Source: an uncultured Bacteroidota bacterium (GTDB lineage: Bacteria; Bacteroidota; Bacteroidia; Flavobacteriales; Flavobacteriaceae). Taken from it: a stretch of 19,411 nucleotides of DNA. The position numbers and the translations under genes are program-made. The notes below the pieces were generated by a model. It was not told the DNA's origin. It did no database searches and was given only the letters and a program-made list of their open reading frames with translations. Position 1 is the stretch's first letter. The number at the start of each line of letters is the position of its first letter. The stretch is taken from NCBI GenBank assembly GCA_903819815.1, contig CAIJFC010000223.1, positions 1 to 19,411 of the forward strand, in the 5' to 3' direction. Of this stretch, positions 12,967-19,411 are shown in pieces.

Positions 12967-15084
12967 TTAATGATTTTGATGTGCCGGTTTCAATAAATCG
13001 TTGACGGTTTTCACTGGATTAAATGTGAATAACGGGACCTCAACAAAAATAGTAATCCAATTGGCCATCGCTCCGTTCCATAAGCCCGGTAATTCATAGC
13101 CTTTAATAGGTTTGCCAAATTTATTTTTTTCTACGATAAACCCACTATTGTAATCAATAAAATTTCTGAAATCAAATTTTGATCCCTTGTAATCTTTAAA
13201 TGCGCAAACCAAATCGACAGGATTAAAATGAGTAGCTTTACTAGCAATTAAAGCTTGCTTTTCATTACTAAAATCAATTTGTGCCGATTCTACAATTTGC
13301 AAAGTAGTATTTCCTTTCCAATCGGTTACCCAAAATGGCCCTCCTCCAGGTTCGCCTTCATTTTTAACCATTCCGCAAACGCGAATTGGGCGATTTAAAA
13401 TTTCTCTTAAATTGCTTATTTTATTTTCTAAGGTGTATTTTGAAAAATCAAGATTTACTTTAATGTTTAATTGTTGTTCAACGAAATTTACAAGCGGTGC
13501 AATTTCATTTTCGGGAATTGAATCTATTTTTAACAAATAGAAATTCACTTTTTCCTGTAACTCAATTAAAATTCCCGCCAAACTTTTTTTATAAAAAGCG
13601 ATGGTTTCTGCATCATTTTGAATCACATTATCGATGTTTTTTATAAAAACAATATCGGCATCTAAAGAATTCAGATTTTCAATTAATGCTCCGTGTCCGC
13701 CAGGTCTAAAAACCAATTCTCCATTATGGTTTCTACATGGCTTATTATCAAAACCAACAGCTATACTATCGGTATATTTTTGTTGATGTGAAAAAGAAAT
13801 ATTTATTTTAATTTCCGACGCTTCTTCAATTTTTCTTTTCACATTTTCTAATGTGTTTTCAAATTGTAACTTATGCTTTTCAGAAACGGTGAAATGTAAA
13901 TTTGATATTCCATTTGCACAGGAATACAAAACACTTTCTTTTAAATGTTCCTCAATTGGCGTTGCACTATCATTTTGATATTGATGAAATGGCAGAACTC
14001 CCTTGGGCTTGTTAGAAAAATCAAAGTGGTTTTCGTCCAACAACCATTTTATAAAATAATAATTTTGCCGGTCTTTATTCCAAGATTTAAAATCGGGAAA
14101 CTCTTCTAAAAGCTCATTATCTATGGCTTTAAAGAACGGAAATTTTTCCATTCCAGCTAAGAAAACTATTAATTCTATTGCGTTTTTTCGATTGATATAC
14201 GCATTTATTGTTTCGTTTTCAATGTCAAATTCGTTTAAAAATTCGTTTAAAAACTTAAACATTCTACTTGCCGCGCCTGATGCAGGGATGAACTTTTTGA
14301 GTTTAAAATTATCCTTTTTGGTATCAAATAGTTTTGAAAAGTGCTGAAATTCTTCCTCGTTCAACTTTAAAATTCCATCATTAATTACTGCGGGGCGATT
14401 TAGATTGGCTTTGGCAACGCCATTTTTATAGATAGAAAGTTGTTTTTCAATTTCAGTAATTGGAACTTCAGAATCTAAAATTTGAAGAAAATCTTGTGAA
14501 GAAAATCCAAGTTGTTTCGCTTTAGTTAAACCTTCAATTATTGCTAAAGCTTTTTGAAATCGGATTTCCAGATTTCCGGTCAGTACAATAAATGGTTTGT
14601 TATTTTCAATTAATGCTTCTTTGAATTTTTCAAATGTAATTTCTCTTTCTTTTGGAGAATCACGCAAATCGTCTTGTTCCCAAGGCACATCAATATCGGT
14701 TAGGAAAAACAAATCGTATTTGTGTTTTCGGGCAGCCTTATCCAATTTAGAATCACAGAAACCATAATATATTTCCGAAAAAACTTTGGTCGCCATTAAA
14801 CAAGTATCTACGAAAAGGTAGTTTTTAGCTTTTTGCAGGGCGCTATTTTCAAGTTTCATTTGTCCGACGGCAATGGGCAAAAGATCCTCTGGAGTACAAA
14901 TTTCCTTTTTGGCGTTCCATTTTTCTTGCAAATAATCACGTGCAAATTCAGGAGCCCATTCCGTTTTGAAATGATCCGCTAACTGATTGGACAAGGTAGT
15001 TTTCCCGGTGCTTTCAGGGCCGTAAATGGCAATTTTAATTATTTCGTTTCCAGGGAACTGGAGTTGTTTAAGATTTTCTTCCAT
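12967..15084 (-). CDS. Fusion protein: NadR-like AAA kinase domain plus DUF4301 domain
   Basis: Cytoplasmic protein of 705 residues. Residues 15-185 are a P-loop kinase domain like the ribosylnicotinamide kinase part of NadR: Walker A GPESTGKTT at 22-30, WAPEFARDYL at 43-52, FVDTCLMATK at 91-100, and a lid segment VPWEQDDLRDSP at 133-144. Residues about 194-705 are DUF4301, seen in Bacteroidota. Motifs there include FIPASGAASRM (265-275), RPGGHGALIENLN (460-472), IKNIDNVI (481-488) and GMVKNEGEPGGGPFW (571-585). These resemble the nucleotide loop, PGGHG-like segment and NxDN motif of UDP-sugar pyrophosphorylases; that link is inference. The gene overlaps pnuC by 46 bases, which ties it to vitamin uptake. 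The two domains are, as I recall, usually separate proteins of about 190 and 510 residues. Confidence 0.82.
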   Translation of the reverse strand: MEENLKQLQFPGNEIIKIAIYGPESTGKTTLSNQLADHFKTEWAPEFARDYLQEKWNAKKEICTPEDLLPIAVGQMKLENSALQKAKNYLFVDTCLMATKVFSEIYYGFCDSKLDKAARKHKYDLFFLTDIDVPWEQDDLRDSPKEREITFEKFKEALIENNKPFIVLTGNLEIRFQKALAIIEGLTKAKQLGFSSQDFLQILDSEVPITEIEKQLSIYKNGVAKANLNRPAVINDGILKLNEEEFQHFSKLFDTKKDNFKLKKFIPASGAASRMFKFLNEFLNEFDIENETINAYINRKNAIELIVFLAGMEKFPFFKAIDNELLEEFPDFKSWNKDRQNYYFIKWLLDENHFDFSNKPKGVLPFHQYQNDSATPIEEHLKESVLYSCANGISNLHFTVSEKHKLQFENTLENVKRKIEEASEIKINISFSHQQKYTDSIAVGFDNKPCRNHNGELVFRPGGHGALIENLNSLDADIVFIKNIDNVIQNDAETIAFYKKSLAGILIELQEKVNFYLLKIDSIPENEIAPLVNFVEQQLNIKVNLDFSKYTLENKISNLREILNRPIRVCGMVKNEGEPGGGPFWVTDWKGNTTLQIVESAQIDFSNEKQALIASKATHFNPVDLVCAFKDYKGSKFDFRNFIDYNSGFIVEKNKFGKPIKGYELPGLWNGAMANWITIFVEVPLFTFNPVKTVNDLLKPAHQNH

Positions 15085-15668
15085 TCTAAATAGCCGTATA
15101 TGGCGATGATTGTAAATATAATATATTGAATGCTTGTAAAGGTATATCCCTTATAAAAATACATTGGAACGGATATTATATTTCCTAAAATCCATAAGGT
15201 CCAATTTTCAATTTTTCGTTTTGCCATGAGCCACATTCCTACAAAGAAAATCCCAGTAACAATAGTGTCTACATAGGCTGACCATGTTGTAAATTTATTA
15301 AAAAATAAATAGACCGCAACTACGAACGCAATTGTTAACGTAAATATTACAAAAGCAATGCCTTTTTCCTTTTTAGAAATTCTTGAAATTGGAAATTCGT
15401 CGGCGCCTTCTTTTTTTCGTGTCCAAACATACCAACCATAAACACTCATCACAACGTAGTATCCATTGATCATCATATCGCCCAATAAGGACCATTTCCA
15501 AAGCAAATAAACATAAATTGAAGTATTAATAATACCTGTTGGAAATACTAAAATATTGTTTTTTTTAGCAAACCAAACGCTAAGAATTCCGAATATTACC
15601 GCTGTAATTTCAAGATAAATTTCAATTATTGGGTAATTGTCGTATTGATGAAAAAGGTATTCTAACAT
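15039..15668 (-). CDS. PnuC-family vitamin transporter (nicotinamide riboside or thiamin)
   Basis: Inner-membrane facilitator of 209 residues with about seven hydrophobic segments. The C-terminal part carries the family signature WLMAKRKIENWTLWILGNII at 146-165 (Trp146, Glu154, Trp156, Trp159) and ends GYLEWKK. PnuC-type proteins move nicotinamide riboside and related PnuT proteins move thiamin; both depend on intracellular phosphorylation to trap the substrate. The overlapping kinase gene downstream fits that scheme. The nearby TPP riboswitch favours thiamin and the NadR-like kinase favours nicotinamide riboside, so I leave the symbol empty. The start is three bases after the phosphopantetheinyl transferase stop. 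Confidence 0.9.
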   Translation of the reverse strand: MLEYLFHQYDNYPIIEIYLEITAVIFGILSVWFAKKNNILVFPTGIINTSIYVYLLWKWSLLGDMMINGYYVVMSVYGWYVWTRKKEGADEFPISRISKKEKGIAFVIFTLTIAFVVAVYLFFNKFTTWSAYVDTIVTGIFFVGMWLMAKRKIENWTLWILGNIISVPMYFYKGYTFTSIQYIIFTIIAIYGYLEWKKILNNSSSLETK

Positions 15669-15671
15669 TGA

Positions 15672-16307
15672 TTATTGATTTTGTTGAAAGGCATAAACCA
15701 AAGTAAAGTTATCTATTTCAATGAAATGATAATTGAATTGGACTGTTTTATTTTGAAAATGTAAATTCGCAGTTCCTGATTTTGCATCTATTTCGAAAGG
15801 ATGAACATGAATATGATCTTTAAAACTAATTCCGACTTCGTTCCTGATTTTGAAAATGGATTCTTTCACTCCCCAAATAACGGTTAGCTTTCGGATGGAT
15901 TCTTGGTTTTCTTTTTCTAAAAATTCTAATTCTTTTTCAGCAAATTTAGGCGCAATTTTGATTATTTTTTCTCGTTGCATTTCAATATCGATTCCAGCAA
16001 TTTCATCACTGATAATTAGAGTTGCATACTCGTGAGAGTGCGAAATAGAAATGTGTTTGCCGTCATTTAGATGGGGTTTACCAAATTGATCGTATTGTAA
16101 ATCAAAATCGGTGTAGCCTTTAAATTGCAATAATTTTCGGACACTCAGAAACGCACGTTGGTGCAATTCTGACTTCATTCCGTTGAATCTTTGTTGGTTT
16201 TTAGGATTTAAAGTGACTTCTGCAGACAATTCCGCCAACGACTCTGTGATTTTCCAAAGGAGAATTTCGGTGGTTGGGTTAAAATTTATTGTTTTAAGAA
16301 GTGGCAT
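15672..16307 (-). CDS. 4'-phosphopantetheinyl transferase superfamily protein
   Basis: Transfers 4'-phosphopantetheine from CoA to a carrier-protein serine. It has 211 residues, in the Sfp/AcpT-type size range rather than the small AcpS type. Motifs are KPHL (77-80), ISISHSH (86-92), GIDIE (105-109) with the Mg-binding acids, and WGVKESIFK (145-153). It is the first gene of the minus-strand operon and is transcribed away from ahcY. No polyketide or peptide synthase gene is present, so the target is probably a fatty-acid or other acyl carrier protein. Confidence 0.92.
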   Translation of the reverse strand: MPLLKTINFNPTTEILLWKITESLAELSAEVTLNPKNQQRFNGMKSELHQRAFLSVRKLLQFKGYTDFDLQYDQFGKPHLNDGKHISISHSHEYATLIISDEIAGIDIEMQREKIIKIAPKFAEKELEFLEKENQESIRKLTVIWGVKESIFKIRNEVGISFKDHIHVHPFEIDAKSGTANLHFQNKTVQFNYHFIEIDNFTLVYAFQQNQ

Positions 16308-16313
16308 TAGATT

Positions 16314-16350
16314 AATTGTGAATTATAAATTATGAATTTTAGTTGTGAAT
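16314..16350. repeat. Heptamer-periodic array upstream of the PPTase gene
   Basis: Units AATTGTG, AATTATA, AATTATG, AATTTTA, GTTGTGA follow each other with a 7-base period. It begins seven bases before the PPTase start codon on the minus strand, so it would form the mRNA leader. Its first 26 bases match 12523-12548 with two differences. Confidence 0.7.
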
Positions 16351-16360
16351 TTTTTAATTA

Positions 16361-16437
16361 CGATTCCTGCTAGCCCTGATAGTAGCGGTATCCCACGCTT
16401 TTGGGCGTGGATATAGCGGATAGCAGGAAATAGCTCC
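16361..16437. ncRNA. Structured intergenic element, Flavo-1-like
   Basis: TTCCTGCTA at 16364-16372 pairs perfectly with TAGCAGGAA at 16421-16429. Inside it, TATCC plus CACGC (16390-16399) pairs with GCGTG plus GATA (16405-16413), one bulged C. Between the stems lie TAGCCCTGATAGTAGCGG and ATAGCGGA, and TAGCTCC closes the right side. I recall very similar sequences recurring in flavobacterial spacers and believe they correspond to the Flavo-1 RNA motif, but I could not check. It sits between divergent genes. The predicted ahcY transcript would start downstream of it, so it is either its own RNA, part of a long PPTase leader, or a DNA-level element. The orientation of the RNA is undetermined. 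Confidence 0.55.
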
Positions 16438-16526
16438 AAAAAAACGAAATAAGCATTATATTGATTTAAAATTCAAGTCTTTACAAAATAAACATTTCAT
16501 AAAAAGTTGTGAAAATTATTAAATGA

Positions 16527-16534
16527 CAAAGTTA
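16527..16534 (-). promoter_or_regulatory. Candidate -7 element for leftward transcription toward the PPTase operon
   Basis: The minus strand reads TAACTTTG, a full TAnnTTTG match, with TTG 23 bases upstream (16560-16558). If used, the operon would have a leader of about 210 bases that includes the structured element and the heptamer array. It overlaps the divergent ahcY promoter candidate. Confidence 0.3.
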
Positions 16535-16539
16535 ATACC

Positions 16540-16547
16540 TAAATTTG
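16540..16547 (+). promoter_or_regulatory. Candidate -7 promoter element for ahcY
   Basis: TAAATTTG is a full TAnnTTTG match ending 30 bases before the ahcY start. A TTG exists only at a too-long spacing (30 bases), so the -33 box is unclear. Confidence 0.4.
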
Positions 16548-16577
16548 CAAAAAATTTCAAATACAAATATACTATAA

Positions 16578-17894
16578 ATGAGTACAGCAACTATGCCTTA
16601 TGTGGCTTTCAAAGTAAAAGACATTTCCTTAGCGGCTTGGGGAAGAAAAGAAATTGAATTAGCAGAAGCTGAAATGCCAGGTTTAATGGCACTTCGCGCT
16701 GAATACAAAAACGAACAGCCTCTTGCTGGCGCTCGTATTGCAGGATGTTTGCACATGACGATTCAAACTGCGGTTTTAATTGAAACATTAATTGCTTTGG
16801 GTGCAGAAGTTACTTGGAGTTCTTGTAATATTTTCTCTACTCAAGATCAGGCTGCTGCTGCTATTGCTGCTGCTGGAATTCAGGTTTATGCTTGGAAAGG
16901 TCTTGATGAAGCGTCTTTTGACTGGTGTATAGAGCAAACTTTGTTTTTTGGTGAAGACAGAAAACCTTTGAATATGATCTTGGATGATGGTGGCGATTTG
17001 ACAAATATGGTTTTTGATCGTTACCCGGAATTGGTTTCTGGAATTAAAGGATTGTCTGAAGAAACTACCACTGGTGTTCACCGTTTGTATGAAAGAATGA
17101 AAAATGGGACTTTAGTAATGCCAGCAATAAATGTGAACGACTCGGTTACCAAATCTAAATTTGATAACAAATACGGTTGTAAAGAAAGTGCTGTTGATGC
17201 GGTTCGTCGTGCAACTGATGTGATGCTTGCTGCAAAAAGAGTTGTAGTTTGTGGTTACGGTGACGTTGGAAAAGGAACTGCAGCTTCGTTTAGAGGCGCG
17301 GGTTCTATTGTAACCGTTACTGAAATTGATCCAATTTGTGCTTTACAAGCTGCAATGGACGGTTTTGAAGTGAAGAAATTAGATACTGTTTTAGCTACTG
17401 CCGATATTGTGATTACTACAACTGGAAATAAAGATATTGTTTTGGGTTCTCACTTTGAAAAAATGAAAGACAAAACTATCGTTTGTAACATTGGGCATTT
17501 TGATAACGAAATTGATATGGCTTGGTTGAATAAAAACCACGGTGCTTCAAAAATCGAAATCAAACCTCAAGTAGATAAATATACTATTGCTGGAAAGGAC
17601 ATTATCATTTTGGCAGAAGGTCGTTTGGTAAACCTTGGTTGTGCTACAGGCCACCCTAGTTTTGTAATGAGTAATTCTTTCACGAACCAAACTTTGGCTC
17701 AAATAGAATTATGGAAAAACAGCGCTTCCTATAATAATGAAGTGTACATGTTGCCTAAACATTTAGATGAAAAAGTAGCAATGTTGCACTTGGCCAAACT
17801 AGGCGTTGAATTGGAAACGTTACGTCAAGACCAAGCCGATTATATTGGTGTAGAAGTTCAAGGACCATTCAAACCAGAATATTACAGGTACTAG
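16578..17894 (+). CDS. ahcY: Adenosylhomocysteinase
   Basis: NAD-dependent enzyme that splits S-adenosylhomocysteine into homocysteine and adenosine, relieving product inhibition of methyltransferases. It has 438 residues, typical of bacterial forms. Family marks are AGCLHMTIQTAVLIETL at 55-71, SSCNIFSTQDQAAAAI at 81-96, the NAD-binding loop VVCGYGDVGKGTAA at 222-235, VCNIGHFDNEID in the C-terminal half, and the conserved tail KPEYYRY at 432-438 that completes the neighbouring subunit's cofactor site. It is transcribed alone, with its own terminator, divergent from the PPTase operon. Confidence 0.98.
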   Translation: MSTATMPYVAFKVKDISLAAWGRKEIELAEAEMPGLMALRAEYKNEQPLAGARIAGCLHMTIQTAVLIETLIALGAEVTWSSCNIFSTQDQAAAAIAAAGIQVYAWKGLDEASFDWCIEQTLFFGEDRKPLNMILDDGGDLTNMVFDRYPELVSGIKGLSEETTTGVHRLYERMKNGTLVMPAINVNDSVTKSKFDNKYGCKESAVDAVRRATDVMLAAKRVVVCGYGDVGKGTAASFRGAGSIVTVTEIDPICALQAAMDGFEVKKLDTVLATADIVITTTGNKDIVLGSHFEKMKDKTIVCNIGHFDNEIDMAWLNKNHGASKIEIKPQVDKYTIAGKDIIILAEGRLVNLGCATGHPSFVMSNSFTNQTLAQIELWKNSASYNNEVYMLPKHLDEKVAMLHLAKLGVELETLRQDQADYIGVEVQGPFKPEYYRY

Positions 17895-17926
17895 ATTTGA
17901 TTTCAGATTTAAGATTTCTGAATTTA
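17894..17926. repeat. GATTT-based array with 7-base period after ahcY
   Basis: GATTT occurs at 17894, 17899, 17906 and 17913, the last three exactly 7 bases apart, followed by a degenerate GAATTT. TTCAGA and TCTGAA within it can pair. It lies between the ahcY stop and the terminator. Confidence 0.55.
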
Positions 17927-17935
17927 GAGATTTTC

Positions 17936-17976
17936 AAACCCGACAGGTTTTAAAAACCTGTCGGGTTTTGTTTTTA
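17936..17976 (+). terminator. Rho-independent terminator of ahcY
   Basis: AAACCCGACAGGTTTT at 17936-17951 is a perfect reverse complement of 17953-17968; after allowing a real loop about 13 pairs remain. It is followed by TTTTG and a further T-run. It would also work from the other strand, but no leftward gene ends here. Confidence 0.93.
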
Positions 17977-18065
17977 TAAACCTTAAAGAAATGTTATTTA
18001 TTTTGAGCTGGAACATTACTTATAAAATTATTTATACTTTAGCTAAGTAAATAAACGTAAATTCT

Positions 18066-18449
18066 ATGATAAAGAGACTATTTTCCCTCCTGCTAATTAC
18101 AATTTTGACTATAAATTGTACACCAAATGAAAAACAAAATTTGGATGTTAGCGTAACTGGAAAAGTGACCAACCAAAATAATGTTGGAATTGCTGGAGTT
18201 TCAATCTATGTTCAACGTGGACTGCCAGGATATTATGTTGCGACTAATTATACAACCTATCAAATTTTAACCACCGATTCCTCTGGAAACTACAGTTATT
18301 TAGTTAAAAATGATAATTACAGTTACAGAATTTGTTGTGGGACTCCAGCAGGATATACAATTGTAGGTGAATGGATAGTAGAAGTAAATCAAAATATTAT
18401 CGATAGTCATACTGTCCCGAACGTTATTAATTTCAGATTTACTCGATAA
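18066..18449 (+). CDS. Small lipoprotein with a carboxypeptidase-regulatory-like beta-sandwich
   Basis: Probable envelope lipoprotein of 127 residues. The signal peptide MIKRLFSLLLITILTINC ends at Cys18, the likely lipidation site, although Asn at -1 is atypical. Residues about 28-90 resemble the carboxypeptidase regulatory-like domain: VTGKVTNQNNVGIAGVSIYV, then TTDSSGNYSYLVKNDNYSYRI. A Cys pair (ICCG) follows. Such domains are common in Bacteroidota surface proteins, usually as adhesion or structural modules; no enzymatic function is suggested. It converges with the MmcQ gene with four bases between stops. Confidence 0.75.
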   Translation: MIKRLFSLLLITILTINCTPNEKQNLDVSVTGKVTNQNNVGIAGVSIYVQRGLPGYYVATNYTTYQILTTDSSGNYSYLVKNDNYSYRICCGTPAGYTIVGEWIVEVNQNIIDSHTVPNVINFRFTR

Positions 18450-18453
18450 TTGT

Positions 18454-18816
18454 TTACCCCAAAACTTCCATTTGCATTTTCTTGGTAAGGCTTTTAAACA
18501 CCAAATCGTAGGAATGGTCGATGAGTTCTTTAACTAAAGAATCGGGTACTTCGCGATTAATTTCTATGGTGTTCCAATGGATTTTGCTCATGTGCCAACC
18601 GGGTTTTATATCGTCGTATTGCGCTCGTAATTCTTGTGTATAATCTGGATTGCATTTTAAATTTACTGCCGGAATTCCTTTTTCCCATTGGGTTAACGAC
18701 GATAATCCAAACATTTTTCCGCCTACTTTAAATACCAAAGTTTCTTCGTCAAAAGGGAAATGCTCGGTAACACCTTTTTTAGAAAGGCAATATTCGTAGA
18801 AGGTTTCTAAGTTCAT
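18454..18816 (-). CDS. MmcQ/YjbR-family protein
   Basis: Small cytoplasmic protein of 120 residues with the MmcQ/YjbR (CyaY-like) fold. Marks are the N-terminal LETFYEYCLSKKGVTEHFPF, the strand pair ETLVFKVGGKMFGL, PAVNLKCNP, and the signature PGWHMSKIHWNTIEI. The family is often called DNA-binding on the basis of its fold, but the function is unknown. Its start overlaps the stop of the upstream cyclase-like gene in ATGA, so it is or was translationally coupled to it. Confidence 0.92.
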   Translation of the reverse strand: MNLETFYEYCLSKKGVTEHFPFDEETLVFKVGGKMFGLSSLTQWEKGIPAVNLKCNPDYTQELRAQYDDIKPGWHMSKIHWNTIEINREVPDSLVKELIDHSYDLVFKSLTKKMQMEVLG

Positions 18817-19353
18817 TTTTTAATTTCAAATATAATAGGTTTGCTTGGACTGGCATCATTTTCAAAGGAGGCAATTTGTAAATTCAATAAATAGCTGCCG
18901 TCTTGAACTTTATCATTTACAAAAATCATTTCTGTTATAGTAGCATTTAGGCGAGCATCGGCATTCAATTGGATCACATTTTTGACATTCCAAAAGGCTT
19001 TGTGTGCCAATAATTTTCCTTCATCGTGTTCTTTATCCACGCTTGGTAAATCGATAAGCAAATGTTGGATTCCGCTTTCTCGAATAAAAATCGCAGCTTC
19101 TTCTGACAAATACGGTGGGTTAGTATGGGAATATTTCTTTGATACTTTATCGGAATTATTAGGCAGCGTTCGGATGATAATGGCTTCAGGAGAATTTCCA
19201 TTAAGAGCGTTTTTTATTTGTGATTTAGTAATTACCAAATCATCATTTTGAATTTCTGGCTCCACGGAAATCAATTCAGCCAAAAAGAAAAACTGCTTTA
19301 GCGATTGGTTTATCGAAAAATTTGCCAACACTCGTTGCACTATAATTTTTAGC
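18813..19353 (-). pseudogene. N-terminally truncated cyclase-family (kynurenine formamidase-like) gene
   Basis: The frame matches the C-terminal two thirds of the cyclase family found in flavobacteria, from about SINQSLKQFFFLAELISVEP through SHTNPPYLSEEAAIF, LLIDLPSVDKEHDEGK and SFENDASPSKPIIFEIKK. Full-length members have about 250 residues; here only about 165 recognisable ones remain. The N-terminal part with the metal-binding H-x-G-T-H motif is absent: upstream the frame opens only with TTG after a TGA and a TAA. The bases ACGAGTGTTGGCAA at 19341-19328 on the minus strand look like a remnant of the family's T-E-C-V-G segment with two bases lost. A catalytically active product is unlikely. 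The window ends 58 bases further, so a rearrangement cannot be separated from a frameshift. Confidence 0.55.
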
Positions 19354-19411
19354 AATCAGGCTTGTATTTATGATGTTAAGCAAAATATTTTACAAAAAAC
19401 CAAATTTCCAC

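Noticed and set aside
12967..15084. Kinase-DUF4301 fusion as a sequencing artefact joining two genes
   Set aside because: The joint around residues 186-215 is smooth coding sequence without a leftover stop or start, and the frame is continuous; still, a lost stop codon from a base error cannot be fully excluded.
16314..16440. Remnant of an insertion sequence or MITE between PPTase and ahcY
   Set aside because: No terminal inverted repeats with target duplication could be seen; the pairing is that of a compact RNA fold.

Overview
The window reads as chromosomal DNA of a Flavobacterium-like member of the Bacteroidota. The evidence is the low G+C content, the lack of Shine-Dalgarno sequences before most genes, several spacers with the Bacteroidota -7 promoter motif TAnnTTTG, signal peptides ending in the SQ motif, TonB-dependent receptor architecture, and proteins resembling flavobacterial versions (DUF3127, DUF4301, flavin reductase, PAP2 pair). 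I see no tRNA, rRNA, CRISPR array, transposase or phage gene. Most of the window is ordinary core genome with compact gene packing.

Layout. Positions 1-2977 hold a translation operon on the + strand: rplM (5' end cut by the window), rpsI, rpsB with a long acidic tail, and tsf, closed by a strong terminator. Positions 3000-8592 hold tag (+), aat (-), two adjacent PAP2 phosphatase genes (+), a probable two-gene operon of a flavin reductase and a DUF3127 OB-fold-like protein (-), and an orphan histidine kinase (+). Positions 8604-10118 hold a HIT protein and greA (-), then a small secreted Rieske-like protein (+) that lacks the histidine ligands. Positions 10115-12506 hold a TonB-dependent receptor (-) preceded by a TPP riboswitch, so it is probably the outer-membrane thiamin importer. 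Positions 12557-16307 are a tight minus-strand operon: phosphopantetheinyl transferase, PnuC-family vitamin transporter, a fusion of a NadR-like kinase with a DUF4301 domain, and an ArfB-like ribosome rescue factor. Divergent from it is ahcY (16578-17894) with its terminator. The right end holds a small lipoprotein (+), an MmcQ/YjbR gene (-) and an apparently beheaded cyclase-family gene (-).

How the parts work together. Receptor, PnuC transporter and kinase together suggest vitamin uptake and trapping: outer membrane to inner membrane to phosphorylation. Whether the vitamin is thiamin (the riboswitch argues for it) or nicotinamide riboside (the NadR-like kinase argues for it) cannot be settled from sequence alone. 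The DUF4301 domain fused to the kinase carries motifs resembling those of sugar-nucleotide pyrophosphorylases and is the most likely place for new biochemistry.

The most striking non-coding pattern is a set of short AT-rich spacer arrays with a 7- or 8-nucleotide period, each built from a different word and several forming hairpins (923-957, 1963-2058, 2899-2926, 9003-9062, 12523-12553, 16314-16350, 17894-17926). Other non-coding signals are a compact structured element at 16361-16437 between the divergent PPTase and ahcY genes, a hairpin covering the receptor start codon downstream of the TPP riboswitch, and a hairpin with U-run at the predicted very 5' end of the greA transcript. No stretch over 300 bases lacks a gene.
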